Of a DNA stretch of 54,950 nucleotides, positions 39,872 to 47,630 are shown one piece after another. Below the pieces are notes generated by a model, which was not told the DNA's origin, searched no databases, and saw only the letters and a program-made list of their open reading frames with translations. Origin of the DNA: Actinomycetota bacterium (GTDB taxonomy: Bacteria > Actinomycetota > Actinomycetes > S36-B12). A program made the position numbers and the translations under genes. The first letter of the stretch is position 1. Every line of letters starts with the position of its first letter. The DNA is taken from the NCBI GenBank assembly GCA_016870515.1, contig VGBL01000012.1:1-54950 (forward strand). Direction: 5' to 3'.

Positions 39872-41809
39872 GTGAGACGTCGATTGAGCACAGCGAAGGT
39901 CTTGGTCGCGGGCATTGTCGGAGCCCTTCTCGTGAGCATGCTCCTCGCTCCTGCCGCGAGTTCGGTTGCCCCGGTGCCAGCCGCCGGTGTGCCGACGGCC
40001 CCTGCCACGTCGATCGACTCGGCAGACCCGGTGGCGACGCCGACATCCTCCGCGATCGGCTCGCCGGCGGATCCGCTCGCACAGGCCCTGTCGCGCTCCC
40101 GGCCGATCGACCTGCGGGCGGATGACCCCGACCTCACCGTCATCGCCGGCCTGAAGCGCGACAGCACCGCCCTCGATATCCGGGCGACCAAGGCATCGAA
40201 TCCTGACGAAATCGAATACCGCGACTTCATGTCCCTGAGCGAAGCCGGACAGGCCTATGGTGCCAGCGCGGCCACCCTCAAGAAGTTGCGCAGCGCCGCC
40301 AAGCGCGCCGGCGTACGCGTGCAGGTCGACCCCTCACGCCTCCTCGCCCGCTTCACCGCGCCAGTATCCGTGTGGGAAAAGCTCTACGACAGCAAGGTGC
40401 GCGTGAGCCAGCCGACGGCAACGTATCCCTACCGCGTCTACTCGATCGTGAAGGACAAGCAGATCGCCGGCGCCCCGGCGATCTTCAAGGGCCTGGTGTC
40501 CGAGTGGGCCGCCATCTACATCCAATACGTCGCCTCTGCCGACGTGCCCGGCGTAGATCCGCAGCAGAAGACCGATCTCCAGGAGCTGGCAGCGTCGGCC
40601 GGATCGCCCCTGGCCTGGCCGACCAACACGGGCACGCTCCCGCCGGGCACCTGCGACGCCAAGGTGCTGCGAGACAAAGCCGTCTTTGCGCCCGCCCAGA
40701 TCCGCAAGGCCTACCGATCGACATCGCTGTCCGCGCGTGGCATGCGCGGTGCCGGCACCAGCCTCACGGTGCTCTCCCTCGGTGGGGGCTTCGCACAGGC
40801 CGACCTCGACAGGGCAGCCGCCTGCTTCGGCTACAAGCAGCCACCCGTCAGCATCGCACTCGGCACGGGGCTCGCCGAGCCGTTCGTCAACGCCACCATC
40901 GAGACCCATCTCGACCTCATCACGGTGTCGTCAGTGATGCCCGAGGCCGAGACGATCAGATTGGTGGAGGTATCCGAGGCGCAGATCAGCATCATCGACG
41001 GCCTCGCTCGCTCGCTCAACGCCGATGGCAAGGGCACCGACTCACCCGACGTCGTCTCCATCTCCTACGGCATGTGCGAGTCGCAGTTAGTGCCCTACAT
41101 GAAGCCCTATCTCGCGCTGAGCGAAGACCTCCTGCGCATGGCGGCGCTGGTCGGCACCAGTGTCATCGCTGCAGCGGGCGACTACGGCTCGTCGATGTGC
41201 GGTGCGCAGGAGGCCCTCGAAGTAGGTCCCACCGTGTGGTACCCGGCGAGTTCGCCATGGGCGACCGCCGTGGGCGGGACCAGACTCGAGATCACCGCCG
41301 AAAACACCCGCGCCAACGAAGTCGTGTGGAACGACTATCCCTTCGTGGGAGGTCCCGCCGCGACTCCGCCAACGGCGGCGGGAGGCGGCGGCCCGAGTTC
41401 GATCTTCGCCCGACCCTGGTATCAGGGCGGGTCGACGCCGGCGGGCCCGCGCGCGGTACCCGATGTCGCGCTCCTCGGCGCGATTCGACCGGGGTGGCCG
41501 ATCGTCTACGGCGACCAGGTCTTCACCGTGGGTGGCACGAGCGGCGGTACGCCGTTCCTGGGAGCCAACCTCGCCTTGATGGCCGCACAGCAGAGCGTGA
41601 ATGGCTATCCGGGATTCGGCTTCGTCAATCCGTGGCTCTACAAGGCAGCCGCCAAGACCCCATCGCCCTTCTACGACGTCACGATCGGCGCCAACAGCGT
41701 CCAGATGATCGGATGCTGCTCCGCCTACGCCGGATACGACATGGCGAGCGGTCTGGGCGTGCCGATGATGGATGCGCTCTTCAAGTCGATTCCCTATCCG
41801 GCAGGCTAG
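39872..41809 (+). CDS. Secreted sedolisin-type serine-carboxyl peptidase (S53)
   Basis: 645 residues. Signal peptide, a pro-kumamolisin propeptide (RDFMSLSEAGQAYGASAATL, then VSVWEKLYDSKVRV), then the S53 domain. The catalytic Glu344 and Asp348 are in ETHLDL, and Ser557 in GGTSGGTPFLGANLA (usual SGTSAS). The C-terminal calcium site region is YDVTIGANSVQM and GYDMASGLGVPMMDAL. Sedolisins cleave proteins at acid pH. The GTG at 39872 has TAGGGT 7 nt before it. The stop codon is a CTAG shared with the convergent FUSC gene. Confidence 0.92.
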   Translation: MRRRLSTAKVLVAGIVGALLVSMLLAPAASSVAPVPAAGVPTAPATSIDSADPVATPTSSAIGSPADPLAQALSRSRPIDLRADDPDLTVIAGLKRDSTALDIRATKASNPDEIEYRDFMSLSEAGQAYGASAATLKKLRSAAKRAGVRVQVDPSRLLARFTAPVSVWEKLYDSKVRVSQPTATYPYRVYSIVKDKQIAGAPAIFKGLVSEWAAIYIQYVASADVPGVDPQQKTDLQELAASAGSPLAWPTNTGTLPPGTCDAKVLRDKAVFAPAQIRKAYRSTSLSARGMRGAGTSLTVLSLGGGFAQADLDRAAACFGYKQPPVSIALGTGLAEPFVNATIETHLDLITVSSVMPEAETIRLVEVSEAQISIIDGLARSLNADGKGTDSPDVVSISYGMCESQLVPYMKPYLALSEDLLRMAALVGTSVIAAAGDYGSSMCGAQEALEVGPTVWYPASSPWATAVGGTRLEITAENTRANEVVWNDYPFVGGPAATPPTAAGGGGPSSIFARPWYQGGSTPAGPRAVPDVALLGAIRPGWPIVYGDQVFTVGGTSGGTPFLGANLALMAAQQSVNGYPGFGFVNPWLYKAAAKTPSPFYDVTIGANSVQMIGCCSAYAGYDMASGLGVPMMDALFKSIPYPAG

Positions 41810-43680
41810 CCGGCACGCAGTGCCTTGATGCGCGACTCCATGTCGTCAAGCGTCGCATCGAAACTCTGCCACAGTTCAGGACCGTCCTCCTGGCGCTCGT
41901 GCAGGAGCTCTTCGGCCACGACGAAGGAGGCAGCCTGGAGCGCATCGGTGAGGAGCACGGCCGCATCAGAAGGGTCCACGTGGGGTGCGGGCCGCTCCCA
42001 CAGGCCGTGCGGCTCCGTTGCCGCAGCGGACACCGCGGTCAGCGCGCCTAGCCGCTCACGGTCCACCGTCGTACGCGCGTCGGTTGGGTCGCGACCCTCA
42101 CGCACGGCGGCGGCGTAGGCGCGGATGGCACTGGCCATGCGCTCAAGGGCGTCGAGAGCCGTGAGACTCGAGTGACGGGGCCGCGTCGTGGCAACGATCA
42201 GCACCCACACGCCGGCAAGCACGGTGAAGGCCACTCGCGTGACGATGCCGGATTCGGCTTTGGCGTCGTCGAGGAACTCGTACATCAGCACGAAGTTGGT
42301 GATGCCCACGACCGCCACCGGGTAGTTGGCCCAGATGTAGCCGATGAACAGGTAGGACGCGACCCCGATGGCCAGGATCGACACGATGACCCGGAGATTG
42401 ACTGCGTCGGCCACGAAGACGAAGCCGATGGTCGCCACGATGCCGACGAGCGTGCCCATCACGCGCATGAACACACGCGTGACAGTGCCCGACAGGTCAG
42501 GCTTCGTGACCCAGGCCACGGTCATGGGCAACCAGTAGGAATGCGGCACCGAGATCAGCAGCGCCACGAGGTTGGCGATGCCGAAGGCGACGCACAGCCG
42601 CACCGCGTGCTCGCGCACGGGGTCACCAGCCGCCCAGTGCTCGCGCAAATTCGGCATGACGGGTGGATTGACGATGCGCGGCGGCGAAAGCTCGGATCGG
42701 CGCCCGATCGGCCACGGCTTCTCCAGTCGCGCGGCAGCATCGCGAAGCGGCTGCGCGAGGTCCTCCGCTAGCACGCGCAGTCGCTCGTTGGGGGCCGTGC
42801 TGGTGAGTGCCTCGAGCGCTGCGAGCGGCGTAGCGACATCTCGGGAGAGCGGACCCACCAGGGAGTCGCCGATGCGCCTGGCGACGAGCCCGCTGGCCTG
42901 CGCAAGCCGTACCGCATAGTCCTCGTCCCGCTCTTTGAGGGCGAGCAGTGCAAGCAGGACAAGCCGTGTGCGCTCGAGGTCGACGATGAATCCGTTGATC
43001 CACTCGGCCGTGGCACCGCGCATGCCCATGTGGTCGGCGACCGTGCGCGCGACCATCGCCTCGACAGCGACCGTGGGAGCGGTCATCTCTAGAAGGCTGC
43101 GGTGAGTCGCCTCGGCGTAGGCGCGGTAGGCCCGGGCCACGGTCAGCCGTCCCATGATGATGCGCTTGAAGGGAGTCGCCGCTAGAGCGAAGACGATGTA
43201 TACCGCGCCGCCCACGAGGACAAGGCCGAAGTCAAGGAATGCAATGCCGGTGCCGATGACATCGCCTCCGAAGACGGCGAAGAGGACGAGGGTGAGCGTG
43301 CCTATCAGGCCGCCGCGGGCACCGAGTGCCCCCGCGTATCCGCACGCGAAGGCAATGGCGAATCCGATGACGATGTGCAGGACGTCGTTGCCTGACACCA
43401 ATCCGCCGATCAGGGTGCCAAGCGCGCTCCACAGCGTGCCCCACGCCATCGACCTCAGGCGGCGGCCCGGTGAGTCCGCGCTATCGGCGAGCGCGGCGAA
43501 GAGCGCGCCGATGCCCAGGCTGAGGCCCTCCGCGATCAGGCCAACCTGATGGCCGACGGCCATTAGCACGATCAGGACAACGCCCGTGCGAATGCCGCCG
43601 ATGACGTCGACGTGGGCCCTCTGCACGCGGATGCACTCCCTCAGCGCAGCCGCCGCGGCATGCCTGTTGACTGACGACAC
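41806..43680 (-). CDS. FUSC-family membrane transporter
   Basis: 624 residues from a GTG at 43680. Two blocks of membrane helices (VGHQVGLIAEGLSLGIGALF onward and FGIANLVALLISVPHSYWLP onward) are separated by a long cytoplasmic helical region, as in YccS/AaeB-type FUSC proteins that export aromatic acids or similar. The motif LPMTVAWVTKPDLSGTVTRV is the conserved segment of the second block (usual LTVxxVLxPxxGxTxxR). A CATACT box lies 6 nt before the GTG. The last 60 residues are charged and cytoplasmic. Confidence 0.85.
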   Translation of the reverse strand: MSSVNRHAAAAALRECIRVQRAHVDVIGGIRTGVVLIVLMAVGHQVGLIAEGLSLGIGALFAALADSADSPGRRLRSMAWGTLWSALGTLIGGLVSGNDVLHIVIGFAIAFACGYAGALGARGGLIGTLTLVLFAVFGGDVIGTGIAFLDFGLVLVGGAVYIVFALAATPFKRIIMGRLTVARAYRAYAEATHRSLLEMTAPTVAVEAMVARTVADHMGMRGATAEWINGFIVDLERTRLVLLALLALKERDEDYAVRLAQASGLVARRIGDSLVGPLSRDVATPLAALEALTSTAPNERLRVLAEDLAQPLRDAAARLEKPWPIGRRSELSPPRIVNPPVMPNLREHWAAGDPVREHAVRLCVAFGIANLVALLISVPHSYWLPMTVAWVTKPDLSGTVTRVFMRVMGTLVGIVATIGFVFVADAVNLRVIVSILAIGVASYLFIGYIWANYPVAVVGITNFVLMYEFLDDAKAESGIVTRVAFTVLAGVWVLIVATTRPRHSSLTALDALERMASAIRAYAAAVREGRDPTDARTTVDRERLGALTAVSAAATEPHGLWERPAPHVDPSDAAVLLTDALQAASFVVAEELLHERQEDGPELWQSFDATLDDMESRIKALRAG

Positions 43681-43686
43681 GTCCCG

Positions 43687-43692
43687 AGTATG
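43687..43692 (-). promoter_or_regulatory. Leaderless -10 box of the FUSC gene
   Basis: CATACT on the minus strand, 6 nt before the GTG at 43680. Confidence 0.4.
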
Positions 43693-43797
43693 GCCTACGC
43701 GGTGATACCGTTGGGTTTCGCGCAAAGGACGTCGGCTGCCGAGGCGACTCCTGAGCCGCCCCGGGCTCAGCGAAGGCCAACTTGAAGGGGTATCGAC

Positions 43798-44145
43798 ATG
43801 CATCGGTCACGAGTGGGGGCTCTCAGCGCTGCGGCCGTACTCGCCCTGTCACTGGGTTTGTCCGCGTGCGGGGGAAGCAACTCTGGCGGAAGCTCCATCG
43901 GCGACAGCGCGGCCAAGCAGCAGCTGATTGACGAACTCGTTGGTGAACTCGAGTCGGGTGGCGCCGTGCCCCCCGACCAGGTGGCCTGCATCAAGGAAGG
44001 CTTCAACGACTTCTCGGTCGAGGAGTTGACCGTGCTGCGCGACAGCGAAGCCGACACCGAGGTGCCGACCGAGCTGCAAGACAAGATCCTCAACCTCATC
44101 ACCGGGTGCGTGCTGGGCGAATCCGCCTCACCCGCGGCTTCCTAG
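43798..44145 (+). CDS. Small lipoprotein, first of a tandem pair
   Basis: 115 residues. Lipobox LGLSAC with lipidated Cys24, a Gly/Ser linker, then a helical domain of about 70 residues (AAKQQLIDELVGELES; DFSVEELTVLRDSEAD) with two cysteines (QVACIKEG and ITGCVLGE) that could pair. It resembles short actinobacterial lipoproteins of unknown role. GAAGGGG lies 7 nt before the ATG. The next gene, 9 nt on, is a clear paralog. Confidence 0.8.
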   Translation: MHRSRVGALSAAAVLALSLGLSACGGSNSGGSSIGDSAAKQQLIDELVGELESGGAVPPDQVACIKEGFNDFSVEELTVLRDSEADTEVPTELQDKILNLITGCVLGESASPAAS

Positions 44146-44154
44146 GAGACAGAC

Positions 44155-44457
44155 ATGACACGACGTATCGCGCTCGCTGCCTCAGCGGGCATCTGTGCCC
44201 TCGGCCTCGTTCTCACCGGCTGCGGCAGCGCCGGCGGTGGAGACAAGGACGCCCTGGTCAACAGCCTCATGGAGGAGTTGACGACCAACGGGTCCGTTAC
44301 CACCGAGCAGGGCGACTGCGTACGCGGCAAGCTCAACGAGCTGTCCGTCGACGAGTTGACCGCGCTCAACAACGACAGCACCGGGGATGCCGCGGTCACC
44401 CCCGAGCTCGAGGAGAAGATCACCGGCATGCTGATGGAGTGCTTCACCGCGGGCTGA
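44155..44457 (+). CDS. Small lipoprotein, second of a tandem pair
   Basis: 100 residues. Lipobox VLTGC (Cys23), then the same helical domain as its neighbour: DALVNSLMEELTTNG, ELSVDELTALNNDST and PELEEKITGMLMECF, with cysteines at the same two positions (QGDCVRGK, LMECFTAG). AGGAGACAG precedes the ATG at 44155. The pair arose by gene duplication. Function unknown. Confidence 0.8.
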   Translation: MTRRIALAASAGICALGLVLTGCGSAGGGDKDALVNSLMEELTTNGSVTTEQGDCVRGKLNELSVDELTALNNDSTGDAAVTPELEEKITGMLMECFTAG

Positions 44458-44458
44458 A

Positions 44459-45316
44459 TCAAAGCGATTTGCGGGCCCTCAGCGTGTAGGTCATCGGCAG
44501 TCGCTCGCGTCCCTCGGCCAGGTGCCACTCCCCATGCGCGTCCTCGACCAACTTGCCAGGCAATGCCTCCCACGGGGCGCTGTCGTGCTCGATGAGCAGC
44601 TCGATGACGAGCCCCTGGTCGAGCAGTGCCGTGACCGTCTCTCCGATCCCGTGGTTCCATGAGTGCGAGATGGACGCACGAAACTTCGTGTCGGTCTCCA
44701 GATACGACCCGTCGTAGTCGTCGGTGATGGGTGCAGCGACCTCGAAGTAGGGATAGCGCACAGCGAGGTCGTCATCGACGTTTTCGTCCAGGGACCACAG
44801 CATGGGGTGTCCCTCGCGAATGAAGAGGAATCCGCCTGGCTTGAGCAGGTCGCTAACCACCGCTGACCAGCGCCGCACGTCGGGCAGCCAGCACAGCGCA
44901 CCGATGCCGGTAAAGACGAAGTCGAAGCGGCCGGCGCCCAGCACCTTAACGGCGTCGTAGGCATCGGCCTGCACGAAGTCGATGTGAGTGCCGGTGGCGT
45001 CTGCCAGTCGCTGGGCCTCGGCCAGCGAAGCGCCCGAGAAGTCCAGGCCGGTCATGGTCGCGCCCAGTCGCGCCAGTGAGAGCGTGTCGGTGCCGATGTG
45101 GCACTGCAGATGCAGGCCGCGCATGCCGGTGATCTCGCCGAGGAGAGGAAGGTCGAAGGTAACGACGTCGGACAGGTAGGACGAGTCGTCGAGGAAGTTC
45201 TGCACCTTGTAGCCAGCGGCCCGCGCATGGGCGGGGGCTCGCTCATCCCAGGCGGCGAGGTTGTCGGCGCGGTAGGCGGCCAACGGATCGGCGCCGGATG
45301 GTGTGGCCTTGGCCAT
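44459..45316 (-). CDS. Class I SAM-dependent methyltransferase
   Basis: 285 residues. The SAM site is seen as GLHLQCHIGTDTLSLARLG (motif I in the HCxxGxDTLxLA variant), with MTGLDFSGASL and FDFVFTGIGALCWLPD as motifs II-III. This variant is common in small-molecule methyltransferases of actinobacteria. GAGGAGG lies 5 nt before ATG 45316. It converges with the lipoprotein pair, its stop only 1 nt from theirs. The substrate is unknown. Confidence 0.88.
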   Translation of the reverse strand: MAKATPSGADPLAAYRADNLAAWDERAPAHARAAGYKVQNFLDDSSYLSDVVTFDLPLLGEITGMRGLHLQCHIGTDTLSLARLGATMTGLDFSGASLAEAQRLADATGTHIDFVQADAYDAVKVLGAGRFDFVFTGIGALCWLPDVRRWSAVVSDLLKPGGFLFIREGHPMLWSLDENVDDDLAVRYPYFEVAAPITDDYDGSYLETDTKFRASISHSWNHGIGETVTALLDQGLVIELLIEHDSAPWEALPGKLVEDAHGEWHLAEGRERLPMTYTLRARKSL

Positions 45317-45419
45317 GATTCCTCCTCGGAGAGTCATCCTAGGTTGGCGACAGCGGACGACCCCCGTCAGATGAACCTGGGCCTTGGCGCCAATGCTGGA
45401 CATGGGCGGGTCGGCACGA

Positions 45420-45425
45420 CAGGCT
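45420..45425 (+). promoter_or_regulatory. Leaderless -10 box of the LPG-synthase-like gene
   Basis: CAGGCT, then 6 nt, then the GTG at 45432. Confidence 0.35.
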
Positions 45426-45431
45426 TAGTGG

Positions 45432-46574
45432 GTGTCCGCCGAGGGCCCGCCCACTGATAGCGGTGCGGTTGGCATCCCTGTGAGCCCGGCGCCCAAGCGC
45501 AAAGGGGGCTGGAAGTCGTGGCTGCCTAAGGTCCTGCTCACCCTCGCCGGGCTCGCGCTCGCCTACTTCATCTTCACCTACATGGCCAGCAACTTCAGCG
45601 GCTTCGCCGAGGGTGTGAAGGCAGCGTTTAGCATGCCCTTGCTCTGGACGGTGGCGGCCATTCTCGCGGCCGTGTTTGCGATCCTGGTGTATCCGCTGAC
45701 GGCCCTGGCAGCGATACCGCACCTGGGCTACGGCCCGGCGTTTGTTGATCGGCAGGGCGGGTTTGCGATTTCGACGACCATTCCCTTCGGTGGCGGGCCC
45801 ATCGCTGTGGGCACGCAATACGCGATCCTCGCCCGCTACGGCGTGCAGCAGCGACTTGCGGCAGCGGCTGTGGCCGCTGACGCCATCTGGACCTACCTCA
45901 TGACGTTCGGCGCTCCGGGGGTCGCCCTCATCCTGCTCTGGATCTTCGAGCGCCGGTCGCTCTCGGGCGACGAGTGCGGTCCAGTTTCGTGCCAGACGAT
46001 CGACATTGTCTGCATGGTTACGGGCGTCATCTGCCTGGTCTCCATGGTGGCCATTGCCTTCGTGCTTCGTAGCCGGACCAATGCGCGCAAGGTTGGCGAG
46101 TTCGCTCAGGGTGCAATCGGTGGGGTCTTCCGCTTCGTCAAGAAGACTCCACCCAACGTCGCCGACTCGGTTGTCGGGTTCAATGACACCGCGGCCGAGA
46201 TGGTGGGCAAGCGCTGGATTCCGCTCACTGTGACCAATGTCCTTGCTCAATTGGCGCCCGTTCTCGTGATCATCGCGGCCCTGCGCGGGGTCGGTGCCGA
46301 GGGCATCACGGTGCTGGAGATCTTCGCGGCCTTCTCGGTTGCCCTCGTGCTCACCACCGTGCCGCTCGCCCCGGGGGGAGCGGGCACGGTCGATGCTGCT
46401 CTCATCGGCATGCTCGTGGCCTTCGGCGCGGACTACTCCGCGGCTGTTGCCGCTGACGTCATCTGGCGAGCCTTCTGCTTCCTGCCCCAGATGCTGATCG
46501 GGTGGATCGCCGTCGGCGTTTTTGCCTTGCAACGTCGAATGGCAGCGCGCCGGGCCGCGCACCCTGCGGGGTAG
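45432..46574 (+). CDS. Lysylphosphatidylglycerol synthase-like membrane protein (UPF0104)
   Basis: 380 residues with about eight to nine membrane helices. It has the UPF0104/LPG-synthase N-domain pattern: STTIPFGGGPIAVGTQYAIL in the middle and PLAPGGAGTVDAALIGMLVA near the end (usual P.PGG.G..E). Only the flippase-like membrane half is present; the cytoplasmic aminoacyl-transferase domain of MprF is absent. It may flip a lipid or be part of cell-envelope assembly. The tspO-like gene starts 2 nt after its stop. Confidence 0.8.
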   Translation: MSAEGPPTDSGAVGIPVSPAPKRKGGWKSWLPKVLLTLAGLALAYFIFTYMASNFSGFAEGVKAAFSMPLLWTVAAILAAVFAILVYPLTALAAIPHLGYGPAFVDRQGGFAISTTIPFGGGPIAVGTQYAILARYGVQQRLAAAAVAADAIWTYLMTFGAPGVALILLWIFERRSLSGDECGPVSCQTIDIVCMVTGVICLVSMVAIAFVLRSRTNARKVGEFAQGAIGGVFRFVKKTPPNVADSVVGFNDTAAEMVGKRWIPLTVTNVLAQLAPVLVIIAALRGVGAEGITVLEIFAAFSVALVLTTVPLAPGGAGTVDAALIGMLVAFGADYSAAVAADVIWRAFCFLPQMLIGWIAVGVFALQRRMAARRAAHPAG

Positions 46575-46576
46575 GC

Positions 46577-47050
46577 GTGGCCTGGAGGGTTGTCGCTGTC
46601 GTGGCAGCCGTGGCCATCGTGGTCGCGTACGCCGGACTCTCTGGCGTGTGGGTGTCCACCAATGCCGGGTGGTATCTCTCGCTGCCTCGGCCCTCATGGC
46701 AGCCTCCCGACCCCGTCTTCGGTCTCGCGTGGGTCTACAACTTCACCATCCTGGGCATCGTCGGTGTGGTGCTCGCGTTGCGGATGCTGCCGCAGCCGCT
46801 CATCGCCTACCTCGTCGTATTCGCCATGTCGGTCACGGCCGCCATCCTGTGGGCCTGGCTTTTCTACGTTGCGCACCACCTCGTGGCGGCGGCGCTGTGC
46901 CTGTCGGTGTGTGCACTGCTGACCGTCGCGATGGTGGTGCTCGCCTGGCGCGAGGAGTGGTGGTGCGGGGCGCTCCTGCTGCCCTACCAGGCCTGGCTCA
47001 TCGTCGCCGCCAGCCTGTCTTGGGGATACGTCGTGCTCACGAGGAGTTAG
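46577..47050 (+). CDS. TspO/MBR-family membrane protein
   Basis: 157 residues with five helices. The family motifs are WYLSLPRPSWQPPDPVFGL and VYNFTILGIVGVVLA in the first half, and AWLFYVAHHLVAAALC and LLPYQAWLIVAASLSWGYV in the second. TspO proteins bind porphyrins and haem degradation products and can drive their photo-oxidation. The GTG at 46577 sits 2 nt after the preceding stop, so the genes are co-translated. A haem importer is encoded 15 kb away, but no direct link is seen. Confidence 0.85.
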   Translation: MAWRVVAVVAAVAIVVAYAGLSGVWVSTNAGWYLSLPRPSWQPPDPVFGLAWVYNFTILGIVGVVLALRMLPQPLIAYLVVFAMSVTAAILWAWLFYVAHHLVAAALCLSVCALLTVAMVVLAWREEWWCGALLLPYQAWLIVAASLSWGYVVLTRS

Positions 47051-47110
47051 CCCACCCACGCGGGTGGCGCCGGGGTCTCTTTCGAGTCGCATGAGCACGG
47101 CGGGTACGTC

Positions 47111-47116
47111 TACCGT
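47111..47116 (+). promoter_or_regulatory. Leaderless -10 box of the 168-residue lipoprotein
   Basis: TACCGT, then 6 nt, then the ATG at 47123. The box is identical to that before the 2TM gene at 52274. Confidence 0.5.
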
Positions 47117-47122
47117 CAATGC

Positions 47123-47629
47123 ATGCCCACCATCGCTTCCCGCATGACCGCGCTCGCGCTCATCACCGCTGGCCTGGTCATGGTTGTGGGATGTGCTTCC
47201 GGCGACGACGAAGTCGCACCCGCCGAGCCCTCGATGCCGATGCCGATGTCGACACCGACGCCGAATTCGAGTGCTAGTTCGAGCGCGACGTCGAGCCCGG
47301 GCTCCAGCGTGGCTTCCCCGAGCGACGCAAGCGATGCGGCAAGCCCGTCTGCGAGCCCTGCCGCGGTCGATCCGGCATACACGGTGGCCGACGCGATCGT
47401 CGACCAGCTCAACACCATTCCTCCTGCGGCGCTGACATCCGAAGTCGTCACCATCGCTGTGAGCCCGCAGCTGCGGCAGGTCGCCTCCCAATACGGGGTC
47501 ACCACCGAGATAGACGTCAGGGGTGCCGATGTCAGCATCAGTGTCGAGAGCGAGCGACTGGTGTGCCGGGTGACGGTCGCCGACCCGCCGGAGACAACGC
47601 TGGCTCTGTCGTGCAAGAAGCGGCGCTGA
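47123..47629 (+). CDS. Lipoprotein with Ser/Pro-rich stalk
   Basis: 168 residues. Lipobox MVVGC (Cys24), then about 60 residues rich in Ser, Ala, Pro and Thr (a flexible, possibly glycosylated wall-spanning stalk), then a compact domain of about 80 residues (AYTVADAIVDQLNTIPPAAL; VSISVESERLVCRVTVADPP) with two Cys. No family recognised. It converges on the acyl-CoA ligase gene. Confidence 0.75.
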   Translation: MPTIASRMTALALITAGLVMVVGCASGDDEVAPAEPSMPMPMSTPTPNSSASSSATSSPGSSVASPSDASDAASPSASPAAVDPAYTVADAIVDQLNTIPPAALTSEVVTIAVSPQLRQVASQYGVTTEIDVRGADVSISVESERLVCRVTVADPPETTLALSCKKRR

Positions 47630-47630
47630 C

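Noticed and set aside
40372-42051. A 559-codon open frame on the + strand running through the S53 protease and the FUSC gene
   Set aside because: Its product is Arg/His-rich with no domain and it overlaps two well-supported genes in other frames; a GC-rich shadow.
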